From Pyrenopolyporus hunteri (Eukaryota; Ascomycota; Sordariomycetes; Xylariales; Hypoxylaceae), in assembly GCA_902806595.1 (NCBI GenBank), contig CADCXC010000005.1:186001-250000 (forward strand): a stretch of DNA of 64,000 nucleotides, given 5' to 3'. Below the pieces are notes generated by a model. It had not been told where the DNA came from and made no database searches. It saw only the letters and a list, made by a program, of their open reading frames with translations. Below are positions 34,401 to 44,610 of the stretch, piece by piece. The position numbers were made by a program, and so were the translations under genes. The stretch's first letter is position 1. Every line of letters begins with the position of its first letter.

Positions 34401-36892
34401 GTGGTTTTGAGGAATCTATGAAGTTTAAGAAGTTGACCAATGCGCAAAGGTCTGGTCTAAACCAAATTCCCAATCGTCGATTTACGCTTTGGTGGTCGCC
34501 GACTATCAACAGAGCAAATGTCTATGTTGGTTTCCAGGTCCAGCTCGACCTTACGGGTATCTTCTTACACGGCAAAATTCCAACATTGAAAATCTCCCTA
34601 ATCCAGATCTTCCGCGCGCATTTATGGCAGAAGATTCATGAGTCCGTCGTCATGGACTTCTGTCAAGTGTTCGATCAGGAGCTAGAGTCGCTTGGAATCG
34701 AGACAGTGCAGAAAGAGACCATCCATCCTCGAAAGTCTTACAAGATGAACAGCTCCTGCGCTGATATCCTGCTCTTCGCCAGCAACAAATGGAACGTGAC
34801 AAGGCCATCGCTTCTGCACGATACGAAGGACATAATCGAGCCTACGACAACCAACAAGTTCTGGCTCGATATTCAACTCCGGTATGGCGATTATGATTCT
34901 CACGATATTGAACGTTATACTCGTGCGAAGTATTTGGATTACACCCAAGACAGCATGAGTATCTATCCCTCGGCAACCGGTCTGATGATTGGTATCGATC
35001 TTGCCTACAATCTTTACTCTGCCTACGGACAATACTTCCCGGGCTTAAAGGTCCTTGTGCAACAGGCCATGGCTAAGATCATGAAGGCTAACCCAGCACT
35101 TTACGTTCTTCGCGAGCGTATTAGGAAGGGTCTCCAGCTTTATGCTTCAGAGAGCAACCAAGAATTCCTTAACTCTCAGAACTACTCTGAATTGTTCAGC
35201 AACCAAACAAAGCTCTTCATTGACGACACCAACGTGTATCGAGTCACCATTCATAAGACCTTCGAAGGCAACTTGACCACGAAGCCAATCAACGGGGCGA
35301 TTTTCATCTTCAATCCTCGAACTGGTCAATTGTTCCTGAAGATTATCCACACCAGCGTCTGGGCTGGGCAGAAGCGTCTCGGTCAACTGGCGAAGTGGAA
35401 GACCGCCGAAGAAGTTGCGGCTCTAATCCGGTCCCTGCCGGTGGAGGAACAGCCGAAGGAACTCATCGTCACTCGCAAAGGTTTACTGGATCCTCTTGAA
35501 GTCCACCTGTTGGATTTCCCGAACATTTCTATCCGGGCTTCAGAATTACAGCTGCCGTTCCAAGCAGCAATGAAAGTCGAAAAGCTGGGAGACATGATTC
35601 TCCGTGCTACCGAACCTCAGATGGTCCTCTTCAACCTATACGATGAATGGCTCAAGAGTATCTCTTCGTACACGGCGTTTTCGCGTCTAGTCCTTATCCT
35701 CCGCGCCCTCCACGTCAACCCTGACAAAACAAAACTTATCCTAAGACCCGATAAGACCGTCATAACCCAGATGCACCACATTTGGCCTACATTATCCGAC
35801 GAGGATTGGATCAAGGTTGAAACGCAGCTACGAGATCTAATCCTACACGACTACGGAAAGAAGAACAACGTCAACGTCTCCAGCTTAACGAGTAGCGAAG
35901 TCCGAGATATCATTTTGGGTATGGAAATATCCGCACCCTCTATGCAACGGCAACAGGCCGCAGAGATAGAGAAACAGCAACAGGAGCAGCAGCAAATAAC
36001 CGCCGTTACCACGAAAACCCAAAACGTTCATGGCGAAGAGCTTATCGTCACCACGACTTCGAGATTCGAGCAAGAGAAGTTCTCATCTAAGACGGAATGG
36101 CGCACCAGAGCGATCGCTACGTCGAACCTACGTACCCGAGCCAACAATATCTACGTCTCATCCGTGGACAACGATCTGGACGATATCACATACGTCATGC
36201 CCAACAACATTCTGAAGAAGTTCATCACCATTGCCGATCTCCGAGTGCAAATCGCAGGATATTTGTATGGTATCTCCGCACCAGACAACGACCAAGTCAA
36301 GGAGATCCGCTGCATTGTCATGGTACCCCAGATCGGTAATCTGCGCTACACCCAATACCCTCAGCAACTACCGCAGCACGAATATCTGTCGGACATGGAG
36401 CCACTCGGCGTAATCCACACCATGGCCGGCAACGAACTTCCCTACATGTCTGCCGTTGACGTCACCATGCACGCTCAGCTCCTCGACCGCCACCCGAAGT
36501 GGGATAAGGAGAAGACCGTGACGATCGACGTTTCCTTCACCCCCGGCTCGGTCTCCCTATCCGCCTGGGCGCTGACCCCCGCGGGTTACCGATGGGGCGT
36601 CGAAAACAAGGACCTCGGCAGCGACTCGCCAGCTGGATTCACCACGTCTATGGGTGTCAAGCGCAAGCTCCTGCTCAGCCCGCGGTACCGGGGTTTCTTT
36701 CTCGTGCCCGAGGACGGCAAGTGGAACTACAACTTCATGGGTAGCAACTTCATCGGCCTCGAGAAGAAGCCTGTGCACGTCAAGCTCGACACTCCCATGC
36801 CGTTCTACAGCGACCAGCACCGCCCCGAGCACTTCCACGACTTCACCGAGATGGAGGACCCGGGCGTCGACAGGAGCGACAACTTCGCTTAA
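28466..36892 (+). CDS. PRP8: Pre-mRNA splicing factor PRP8 carrying an intein
   Basis: PRP8 is the central scaffold of the U5 snRNP and spliceosome active site. The single exon encodes a 2808-residue precursor; after removal of the 435-residue intein the host protein would be 2373 residues, normal for fungal PRP8. The N-terminus is polyproline-rich (MSSFQPPPPPPGWG). The conserved body follows with IDWVEAGLQVCRQGFNMLNLLIHRKN, the reverse-transcriptase-like core, linker and endonuclease-like region, then RNase H-like and C-terminal Jab1/MPN domains (ILKKFITIADLRVQIAGYLYG onward), ending MEDPGVDRSDNFA. The intein interrupts GLFWEKA/SGFEESMKF in the linker/catalytic-core region, the classic fungal PRP8 insertion site. 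No introns are needed, and the start is the only ATG ahead of the proline-rich tract. The gene is divergent from eL34. Confidence 0.98.
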   Translation: MSSFQPPPPPPGWGPPPPPPPPPGPPSDFLPPPPGAPAPPPPGYRPPTDPQIAKFAQKKKEWLRNQRNRFGEKRKGGFVETQKADMPPEHLRKIVKDIGDVSQKKYTSDKRSYLGALKFMPHAVMKLLENMPMPWESAREVKVLYHVNGCLTLVNEIPRVIPPVFHAQWATMWLTMRKEKSDRRLFKRMRFPPFDDEEPPLSWSENIEDVEPLEPIQMELDEEEDSAVYEWFYDHRPLVDTEHVNGPSYKRWNLTLPQMAALHRLSRPLLSEIVDQNYFYLFDLKSFLTAKALNVALPGGPRFEPLYKDIDPNDEDFGEFNAIDRIIFRFPIRTEYRVAYPYLYNSLPRSVQFNWHSHPQVVYTKSEDPNLPAFHFDPMINPISSRSVAPKNITVSHEDEIFGAGNIEEPEDEAFELPAGVEPFLADEDLYTEDTSSAIALWWAPFPFNRRSGRMVRAQDVPLVKQWYLEHCPPKQPVKVRVSYQKLLKTYVLNELHKKKPKAQNRQSLLRSLKQTKFFQQTTIDWVEAGLQVCRQGFNMLNLLIHRKNLTYLHLDYNFNLKPVKTLTTKERKKSRFGNAFHLMREILRLTKLIVDAQVQYRLGNIDAFQLADGILYAFNHVGQLTGMYRYKYKLMHQIRSCKDLKHLIYYRFNSGPVGKGPGCGFWAPAWRVWLFFMRGIIPLLERWLGNLLSRQFEGRHSKGVAKTVTKQRVESHFDLELRASVMADLMDMMPEGIKQNKVNTVLQHLSEAWRCWKSNIPWKVPGLPAPIENIILRYVKAKADWWISVAHYNRERIRRGATVDKTVAKKNVGRLTRLWLKAEQERQHNYMKDGPYVSSEEAVAIYTTTVHWLESRKFTPIPFPSVSYKHDTKILILALERLREAYSVKGRLNQSQREELALIEQAYDSPGTTLERIKRFLLTQRAFKEVQIDMNDNYSTINPVYDIEPIEKISDAYLDQYLWYQADQRHLFPAWIKPSDSEVPPLLVYKWAQGINNLERVWETADGECNVMIETELSKVYEKIDLTLLNRLLRLIMDHNLADYISSKNNVQLTYKDMNHVNSYGMIRGLQFSGFVFQYYGLVLDLLLLGLNRASEIAGPPSSPNDFLQFRDRETETKHPIRLYTRYIDKIWVFLRFTAEESRDLIQRFLTEQPDPNFENVIGYKSKKCWPRDSRMRLMRHDVNLGRAVFWDLKNRLPRSVTTIEWDDTFASVYSRDNPNLLFSMCGFEVRILPKIRNQNDEFPIKDSVWSLVDNTTKERTAHAFLQVTEEDIQKFNNRIRQILMSSGSTTFTKIANKWNTALIALFTYYREAAVSTVNLLDTIVKCETKIQTRVKIGLNSKMPSRFPPAVFYTPKELGGLGMISGSHILIPASDKRYSKQTDVGVSHFRAGMTHDEETLIPNIFRYIIPWEAEFIDSQRVWTEYSQKRLEANQQNRRLTLEDLEDSWDRGLPRINTLFQKDRSTLSFDKGFRTRSEFKIYQLMKSNPFWWTSQRHDGKLWNLNAYRSDVIQALGGVETILEHTLFKATGFPSWEGLFWEKACLAKGTKLLRYDHTQVAVEDVKEGDLLLGPDGEPRRAFNVVNGKDRLYRIKIGGRQEDLVVTPNHILVFHKKSDSQSTSHDHRRVYCSPSRERYGPCYALPSPTTETNNFEFDTVEMTAAEFAALEPEERGKYKLFRSPGFELPEEAVPFNPYFLGLWLGDGKHMATHNILEPEVREFLVRYAAELNVQLTRHEEDKVLDTNLDVVSEDEEISSGDEESSEDHNRRRVVRLRAGHRIYGSPMPEEEELLATEIVNPSQSALGVKGLSLALRKLDVCAGAGSAVHDDRKRIPSIFMRNSRSVRMAVLEGLLDSAGWYAYSDNVYGLSHDKHEDSALFWDTVALARSLGFGVSTREQMVWNDTRTEQRPQLVAQISGDLSEIRCLLARKVGTMHFSPQAHRFTVKNITLESEATEWAGFRVDKDQLYLRHDYLVLHNSGFEESMKFKKLTNAQRSGLNQIPNRRFTLWWSPTINRANVYVGFQVQLDLTGIFLHGKIPTLKISLIQIFRAHLWQKIHESVVMDFCQVFDQELESLGIETVQKETIHPRKSYKMNSSCADILLFASNKWNVTRPSLLHDTKDIIEPTTTNKFWLDIQLRYGDYDSHDIERYTRAKYLDYTQDSMSIYPSATGLMIGIDLAYNLYSAYGQYFPGLKVLVQQAMAKIMKANPALYVLRERIRKGLQLYASESNQEFLNSQNYSELFSNQTKLFIDDTNVYRVTIHKTFEGNLTTKPINGAIFIFNPRTGQLFLKIIHTSVWAGQKRLGQLAKWKTAEEVAALIRSLPVEEQPKELIVTRKGLLDPLEVHLLDFPNISIRASELQLPFQAAMKVEKLGDMILRATEPQMVLFNLYDEWLKSISSYTAFSRLVLILRALHVNPDKTKLILRPDKTVITQMHHIWPTLSDEDWIKVETQLRDLILHDYGKKNNVNVSSLTSSEVRDIILGMEISAPSMQRQQAAEIEKQQQEQQQITAVTTKTQNVHGEELIVTTTSRFEQEKFSSKTEWRTRAIATSNLRTRANNIYVSSVDNDLDDITYVMPNNILKKFITIADLRVQIAGYLYGISAPDNDQVKEIRCIVMVPQIGNLRYTQYPQQLPQHEYLSDMEPLGVIHTMAGNELPYMSAVDVTMHAQLLDRHPKWDKEKTVTIDVSFTPGSVSLSAWALTPAGYRWGVENKDLGSDSPAGFTTSMGVKRKLLLSPRYRGFFLVPEDGKWNYNFMGSNFIGLEKKPVHVKLDTPMPFYSDQHRPEHFHDFTEMEDPGVDRSDNFA
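33095..34399 (+). mobile_element. PRP8 intein with LAGLIDADG homing endonuclease domain, probably catalytically impaired
   Basis: This in-frame 435-residue protein intron occupies PRP8 residues 1544-1978. It starts with Cys1 (CLAKGTKLLR) and ends with the splicing pair His-Asn (LVLHN), followed by Ser+1 of the extein. Block B is present as VTPNHILVFH (Thr62, His65). All residues needed for self-splicing are therefore seen. The middle is a LAGLIDADG endonuclease: the first motif is FLGLWLGDG (154-162, Asp161 intact), the second LEGLLDSAG (306-314). In the second, position 8, normally the metal-binding Asp, is Ala313. An acidic Ser/Glu/Asp-rich insert lies at about 206-223. It is larger than mini-inteins (about 160-170 residues) but shorter than the largest PRP8 inteins. 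I infer a splicing-active intein whose nuclease has lost one of its two catalytic acids. Confidence 0.95.
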
Positions 36893-37386
36893 TCTCGATT
36901 TTGAGGAGGGGTCACGTCGCAAAGAGGCGGACCAAAATTGCTACCTTAGGAGATATTTATGGATATGAGATAAGGAGAAAAGGAGAAGAGGGGAAGATAA
37001 TACGCAGGCGGGAAGGGCATGAAATGATGCATTGCAACGGCATTTCCAAAACCGGCGAGTTGGTGTGTACTACTTAGTATCTTCTTTTTTTCCCTTACTC
37101 TTCCTGTGGGCGTCAAGAAAAGAAACTATGGATTGAATTATGATCGTTCAGGGAATAAAGGCTCAGCTCTCGGTTCGAGGGCATATAGTTTCATCTTACC
37201 GTTATTATTATTGATATTGCTGTTTCTTATGCCGGTCGGTACGTACCTCTACCGTAACATCAGCTACTTTATATGTAGTGCCTTTTATGTATACGAGAAT
37301 GTGATAATACCCCCACAACCATGGACTCGGAACCGAAAGTGCGTAACTTTGAGATCACCATTATTCCGCGTTGCGATATAATACAC

Positions 37387-37700
37387 ACCTACCTACCTAG
37401 GTATGTATGTAAGATAGGTATGCGTAGGTACCTACCTATCTTTAGGTACCTAACATGTAGGGAAGCCAGGTAGGTAGGTACTTAATCCAGGTACGTACAT
37501 ATACTAAGGTAGGTAGATAAGTCTAAAGGAAGCTTAGGCCCCCAAGAAGCCCCCTTGGGCTATTCACACGGGTGTAGAAGACCTACGTACCTATATACGT
37601 ACCCGCATGTGCTAGGTACCTATATAATGTGCTAGGTATATAATGTGCCTGGTATCTAACATACCTACCTAGGTATCTACCTACCTACCATACATACCAT
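37387..37700. repeat. Dense TACCTAGGTA-type motif cluster
   Basis: More than a dozen TACC/GGTA units occur, many as the palindromes TACCTAGGTA or GGTACC, interleaved with ATGTATGT-type runs. The cluster lies about 0.5 kb after PRP8. Confidence 0.8.
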
Positions 37701-40700
37701 ATACATGTATGTGCGCTCTACCGAGCTCGTGCCCGCCCGTCAATTATCAAATAAGGCGAATGTGGGGACCAAGGCTGACTGAGATGGTCAGCACGAGTTT
37801 TGACAGGTTGCCCGCTCAGGCGACGATCTGGATTGCAACGAGCCCGGGGTAAAGGTGCGGAGTTGGTTCTTCGACTGGGCTGACTGGTCAGACATTGATT
37901 TCTCTAGACTGGATGCGGCGAACAGTACTAGCCCCGAACCAAACCCACAATGGGAATGTAGACGCGGCGCAAGAGGACGAGAAAGAGGCCGCATAGAAGC
38001 CGTCCTACTTACTTGCATAACATGTAAGGTAGCATGTATGCACGTAGATTCACATGGGAACTATCCACCTTCATGCGCGCCGGCGACAGAGCTGGAACTC
38101 AGTAGCGAGGAGAGGAAAAGAGAAGAAGAAAAAGCAAAAATAAGTCCAGAGGTCTCGATCGCTGCCCAATCCAACAGCGATGTACGCCTTTTTAAAAAGG
38201 AATCCTCCGGGAAAGAGAAATGCGGGACAGAACTCGCTGATCCCTAGCTAACCCGTGATCGTGGAACCCGATAAAATCCTCCGTGCTGGGCTGGTTCACC
38301 GAATTAGTTACCAAGCTCGTCCTTTAGCGGCTGGCTAGCGCGGGATGAGCACGCACGCACGCACACTCAGGTTATCGACGGATTAGTGGCTTGACAATCA
38401 GCGGGAAACAGAGGGGGGTGGGGGATGATGATAAGTTACTAGCAGCTTGCAAGGGGTGAGGGATTGGGGGAAGAGATTTGGGGTGGCCAACTGAAGATTA
38501 GGATAAAAGTGCAAGGTTGAAGGATAAGTAGGGATTAGGGATAGGGATTACACGTTTTCTCGCCGTACTCGAGATGAAGAGGTGAGATAAAAGCTGCCGA
38601 TTTAAGCAAGGAGCTTGGGGCACACGGTAGTGCCGAAGTAATGGCGCCGCCGAAATGGGCATGCTGAATCGAGCGCTGAGGTATAAGAAAGCAAATTGCT
38701 CTTTTTTATGCGTTCATGCGCCCGTAGCGTGGGTGCTCGTGTAGATCAGGTTAGATCCTACAATAGGTAGTAAGAGGATCTTATTAGACGTTGGCTCCAT
38801 TGCCGACTCAGGCTAGTCCAAGGGGAACCGCCAGCCCACTTTATCCGTTTCTCATACCCATAACCCGCCCACGAAGTGCGGTATGTGTTGTACGGTACGT
38901 GCTACGGTAGGCCAGTCACAGACTTGACAGAGTACATCTGACCGGATCTCTGGGCGAGCGAGGGTCCTGAATGTTGCGGAGATTTTATGACCAGGATACT
39001 CGATAGCATTCTCTGCAGGCTATGTGCAGCTTGTACTTCGTACCGTCGTCCATACCTAGGATGCGCTGCGTGGTAGGCAAATACGCATTACCATACTACG
39101 GTAGTAATGAGGGTCTGCCATCCCCACAGGTACCTGTCAAGGAGGTTTCCCCAGTGGGATGTGCATTATCGACAGGGTTACTCGGCACGCAACGCATGGA
39201 GTGAGGCTGACCTCGTGCCGCCGTGCTTAACCATTCACGCTTGGGAGTAGCGTATGGCGTTCCTCAGCTCCTACACATGTGTAGAAGCCGTAGGTCTAAT
39301 TCCGCCCTGAACGAGACCTACGGTTCGAATCAAGCGAGGAGTTGCGAGCCCGTATTCACCATCGCGAGGTGGACTCGTCTCCTTCTGGCTGAATTATGTG
39401 CGAACGTCGAATTACCTGGCCAAGACCAAAACGTACGAATAGGATTGCGTGGACGATTTTGAGAAACCTACTAAGATCAGTACCCGGTACCCAGGCTCTT
39501 CTCTTTCAGTAATGGAATCCTCCCGTCGATGAACCAGCGGTATAGAGAAGTGGGCCTTAATGGGGATGCGTAGTTCTAGAAGTGGAGCTTGAAACGCCGC
39601 CAAACATTCAGGAGGAGAAGACGGAGAACGGGTATCCATCTCGCGTATCAAGAACCGGCAAAGACAATATCTGTAAAATAGCTTCGTGCAGAAACGAAAT
39701 AACTCGATACAGGCCCGACACGTATCGTATTGGGGCGGTCACTCAAGTTGCAGGCGCCTGCAAAAGGGTTGACCATCTAATAGCGAGCGAGCGACCTAGA
39801 GACGTAGATCAGGGCGTAACCGCTGGCGAGTGTGGGACGGCAGAGGGCAACTGATGAGCAATGCTATCGTTATCCACGAATAATGCTCTCGTCACGCCAA
39901 GCGCCTAGGGGAATTGCTCGAGCGTTGCACCACACTACCTAAATACCATAGTAGGCAATGCGTGTAATGCATTAGGTACTCGTGCAAGCAGCTTGCCAAT
40001 CGAGAAATACGTAGGGTGTGAATTTGCTTAACCTTGAGCTCGTCTCCGGCCACGCAATGACACACAGTAGGCAGACAGCTTTAAATTGAGCTGCATCGTT
40101 CCCTTGCGCGCATGCAGCAGGACATGTCCAAGGGCCGATGTCAAGGGCCGATGTGGACCACCCAAGTGGTCGGATGCAGGGGAAGACGAGAGGGAAATCG
40201 ACAGGGCTCGTTGGATAGAAGTTTTCTAGAAGAAAGGCCCGAAAAGGGCCGGAACGGGATAATGCGCTTTGTAGTTTACGTTAGTTTACCCAGGTAGGTA
40301 GTTTACCTAGGCAATCGATGGCCTTAGCTTAGGTACCTAAGGTGGTAGCGATTTGCTACCATATTGGTCGATACATGTACGTATGTATGTAAATGTAATA
40401 GCGTATTATGTGGTGTGAAAGCGGTGTGCAGGTTGTTGCAAGAGGATGGATGAGTTGAATATTAGGGAACAAGAGAGGAGACGGGAAGGGTCCATTTCGT
40501 CCCATTTCACCTCATTACTAATCTTTTTTTTTTGTTGAGAAACCCGCAACTACCCTTCATCTCAACATGCTCTTGCTGATACTATACGGATTCCAGAGGT
40601 AGAGGGGTAGAGAGGCAGGAGACACCGAAATTGATACATAGTAGAGTCGATGGTGCAGGGTGTTGTTGGCTGTTTCCTTCCGTGCACGAGGCAAGGTAGG

Positions 40701-41440
40701 TGCTTAGGTACCTACCTAGGTGTGTGTAGCGGTCGACCTGGAGTTTGAGCTATGGCAGCTGTTCTTTTTTCTAATAATAGGCGACCCGGTTAGGGATAAT
40801 AACCTGGAAGGTAAGGTAAGGTAAGGTAGCAAGGTAGGTGCCCTCGGACTAGGCCTGGCCTGACCTGACCCGACCTTATCATTCGCATACTTACCTAGAC
40901 GCCTCGAGTACCTAGGTAAGTACCTATAAAGTATCGTAGTGTACCCGACTTACATCGTACCTAGCCTTACATGTATATCGGCACAACCAGGTACAGTACG
41001 TATACTTTTACACCTAAAATAGGTACCTACTAGGTGCTGCTATGTACAGGTCTAGCTAAATCTGTTTCCTCCGTACCTGCTCAGAGATCGCTCGTAATTT
41101 CCGATCGAAGGACAGGTCTTTCTCTAGAACATCGTGCGGCCTTATTCTTTTCTCGTATACCGCAGTTCTCTCCTCTACACTACATCTTTTACTCCGTAAC
41201 CCTCATCGCTCATCTATACCGTTCTCGAGTTCGACGTCGCAACGTCATTCGAACTAATACAAGGAACGGGGCGGCTCAGACGTCTGAAACACCCCTTGCC
41301 ACGCCCTAGAAGCAATTTCCATTCTTCTAGAAGCCGAGAGCATGACCAAATTGCATACTAGGCCTTTTAATTGCTTGGAAGCATTAACACTCGTTTCGTT
41401 CATGCGTGAGCCCCATCCGCAGAGTTCCTCTCCTTCAGCT

Positions 41441-41484
41441 CTACACCCAGTCTATACCCAGTCTACACCCAGTCTACACCCGCT
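41441..41484. repeat. Eleven-base tandem repeat CTACACCCAGT, four copies
   Basis: There are four consecutive units: the second has one substitution, and the fourth is altered in its last bases. Confidence 0.9.
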
Positions 41485-43328
41485 GTCACGGCCCAGCCTT
41501 GACCAGCCTCGAGGTCCCACCGTCTATTGGACCGCTCACCTCAGTCGCATTGAATCGCGCAATATTACGATGCCCTTGAGCTGGGATCCAGAGAATGGGG
41601 ACTACCCGCCCCCAATCTCTAATCCATCTACTGCCATATAACGAGGTACACATTTGAGATTAGCAATACGATGACGACTTCTAGTTCACTTGACATGTAT
41701 CATAGACTGGCACCGGACCGGGGGAGAGACAGAGAGGTTCGAGTCTAGCATGATGAACCTTGCCCGGCCTTACCGCCAGACATCATACCTACCTATGTAC
41801 ATAGTGCCCCATCACCAGTCGATCCAAGCATCATCGTCATGTCTCTCGAAACGCGAATCTGCTAATCTTTGTTGGCCGCTCTCGTTGCCCTCCCCGTCTC
41901 CATCTACCCAGCTATCCAGTCATATACCTAAGTAAGTACCCCTTATCCTTACCTCCTACCGCCCGTCTAGGTATGTACATACATACATACATATATACGT
42001 ACATACATCCCTACGCGTCCTAGCATAGTCCAACAAATCTGCTGACATAGAAACCAGGTTCCTGTATACATGGGTGTTGTGACCTTGAAGAAGCGGTTGC
42101 GCTACCAGATTATCTGGAGCTACTGTTAGTGGCTCCAGTATCATATTTTTCCCTTGTTTCTTACTCGGCAATCTATCCAGCCTGTTCTGTGGCTACTTGC
42201 AACCTTACCAATTTCACTCGCCCTATGGCGTGTCAGGGATCAGAGCTCTTTTAATTCTTATTATAGCCCACCCCAGTTCCAATATATCCCCTCCAAGCGG
42301 GCGAGGGAGAAGAGTGACCCATTCCTTTCCCAACTGCCCTAGCAGCCGAGCTTGGGCGCGCCACCCATACACGTACATAGGCATACAGTACATCCAGTCA
42401 ACCGGCATTCTGACCCTCCGGGGATTGCCATTGCCTTGGCTGCCCTGGGTGAAAAAAAAAAGGTTGAGCAGGGGCCTTTCTGTTGTGAGGTCTGGATACG
42501 GCCCACCTCGATTATTCGCTTGTCATGCTCTACAGACACACTGCCCAACTGCGTGGTAGGGCCTGTTTCAGCTTTTCATTTCTCCATTCGGCTGTCCCGT
42601 TTTGTATCCTTCTATGCGTTTTTCCAGACGTCCCTCTCTTTAGATTATCTAGAACCTTTGGCAATCTTATTTGGTGTGTAGCTTGTCCGGGATCACAAGA
42701 GTTAGCTGTACTTCTCACCCTGTCAGTGTCCGAGTACCTCACCCGTTGTGGGTTTATCGTTGCCCCAGTTGCATCATAACCTCCGGCTGGGGTATCTTCT
42801 ATATCCGGCAAGCTGACCATGGCATAAGATCACCAAATTATGCTACCGTCATCGCCGGGCGAGGTAACCGAATCTCCACACCCGTTCAGGAACGATACTT
42901 GTCTCGCACATGGCAAATCAGGTCAAGTGCTTTAACTTGTGGATGAAAAGAGAGGTAGTCCAGGTTGTCTAAGTACTTGCGGGTCGTTCCCTAGCCCGTC
43001 CCTGCCTGGACAGAAACGAGAAAGAAGATCAGACGATATAATGCATCCCTTGCCCGCCGCCATTCATTTTCCATTTTGACGTTTTGTCACCATATAATAG
43101 ACCCAGCTAAGGAATCCAAGAAAAAAAGGACGGATCCCCGTAACTCGACAGGCTTAGTCGGTAGTGAGCTGTTAAAGACTTTGTGCGGGCTGCCCCGAAC
43201 TTGATTTTTAATTCTTTGGCTTACGGGAATTCGCCGCCCTGCAAGACGATCTTACCTAGACACCACACAATCCTACGACGTCCCGCACCTGACCAGCTCA
43301 CCGACGACTACTCCTACTGCATCAGCAC

Positions 43329-44610
43329 ATGTACACAGCTGCTGGGCAACTAAGTGCTCGGCCTACTAATTCATCAAGCCAAATCCGACAGGACGGGCGT
43401 CATCATCGATCCCACGCGCGAGAACCGCACTCCCACCTCACAGCCTCCCGCACCTCACCAGCCCCGAGGGGCTCCAGTCCATCAAATTCTTTCTATACAG
43501 ACTCCGGCGACCGTCCAGAGCGGTTCGCTCTGGCGGAACCCATGTATCGAAGGCACACTGGCGGGCAACTATCGAGTAGGGCCGGACTACAATGTCGATT
43601 ACTCCCCACAAGAGTCGCATCCGGGCGAGCAGAGCCAGACTCCACACGCATACGACACGCATCACCACCGAGGAAATCCAATGCAGCAGCACACGGGACA
43701 CGGGAGCTTACATGAACCAGCACAGTCGCACTCTCACCACGCCATGTCGCAGCATCATACCGCCCACCATCACCAGATCCTGATGGATCCGGCGCATCTA
43801 AGCGGCCATCCGGCCGCTCGCCACATGGCCCATCAGCCTTCCCACTACGGTCCAACGGCTTCGCCTCATGCGGTTGTAGGTCCACCGTTATATCCGGCGA
43901 TGACGCCTACCCAGCAGCATAGTGCCGGGACGAAACGTAGCCGTCCGGATGATCTTGACTTATCCGTCCCGGGCATGTCTGAACTCGACCAGGGCGAGCT
44001 CGATAATATGCAGTCTATGGGCGCTGCATACGCGCAAGCGGCCGGCGCAGCCCCAACCCATCACCATCACCGCCTGCCAGACCAAGGGCCGCCTTCGAAG
44101 ATGATGAGACGTGAAGGTGACGGAAGCATGGGGACGGCTGGGGGCGGCGCCCCGAGCGTAGTAGGACAAGCCGGAATGCCAGCGCCGGCGCCGAGGCCAA
44201 GGGGGCCGAAACTAAAGTTTACTCCGGAAGACGACGCGTTACTCATCGATCTGAAGGAAAACAAGAGCTTAACATGGAAGCAAATCGCCGACTTCTTCCC
44301 GGGGCGCTCATCAGGCACGCTACAGGTCCGCTATTGTACGAAGCTTAAGGCAAAGACGACTCAATGGACGGACGAAACAGTAAGTTTGCTTTAGTCGGCA
44401 CATCGAAGTTATACAGACTTTCAGAAGTATGGATATTAATCCAAGGAATTACAGGACCAGAAGCTTCGGACGGCGCTTCAAGACTACGAGAACGAAAAAT
44501 GGCGCTTCGTTTCCAACAAAGTTGGCCCCGGATTCACCCCCCAGGCCTGCCGAGAGCGGGCCGCGCAACTCCTTGGAGAAGTCGGAGAAGTCGGAGAGGA
44601 GAACTTATAG
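43329..44610 (+). CDS. Two-repeat Myb/SANT DNA-binding protein; N-terminal model uncertain
   Basis: This is a probable nuclear DNA-binding protein. The secure part has one exon ending at 44379 (open from 43354), a 75-nt intron at 44380-44454 (GTAAGT...ACAG) and a last exon at 44455-44610. The C-terminus holds a first SANT/Myb repeat (FTPEDDALLIDLKENKSLTW, then FPGRSSGTLQVRY) and a second split by the intron (QWTDET joined to DQKLRTALQDYENEKWRF). Upstream is a His/Gln/Pro/Ser-rich low-complexity region (HHHR, HSHHAMSQHH) with a KRSRPDD nuclear-localisation-like patch. The start is unresolved: an ATG at 43329 opens a plausible but different frame to 43715, whereas the SANT frame is closed just upstream of 43354. 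Either an unseen intron joins the frames near 43500-43600, or translation starts from an upstream exon or at the in-frame ATG at 43681, or there is a frameshift. Confidence 0.72.

Larger units (their letters stand above)
36893..43328. other. Long intergenic region (6.4 kb) without a supported gene
   Basis: The left part (37387-37700) is packed with TACC/GGTA motifs. Further motif groups lie at 40274-40340, 40690-40720 and 40895-41030. A two-copy 13-base repeat (CAAGGGCCGATGT) is at 40129-40154. From about 41060 to 43320 the plus strand is largely pyrimidine-rich with many short ATG-led frames, like the long uORF-rich leader of a regulatory gene; the Myb gene follows. Open frames of 60-130 codons exist but show no domains. 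Confidence 0.5.

Noticed and set aside
39310..39325. GGTTCGAATC resembling a tRNA B box
   Set aside because: Flanking bases do not pair as a T stem and no D arm or acceptor stem is present.
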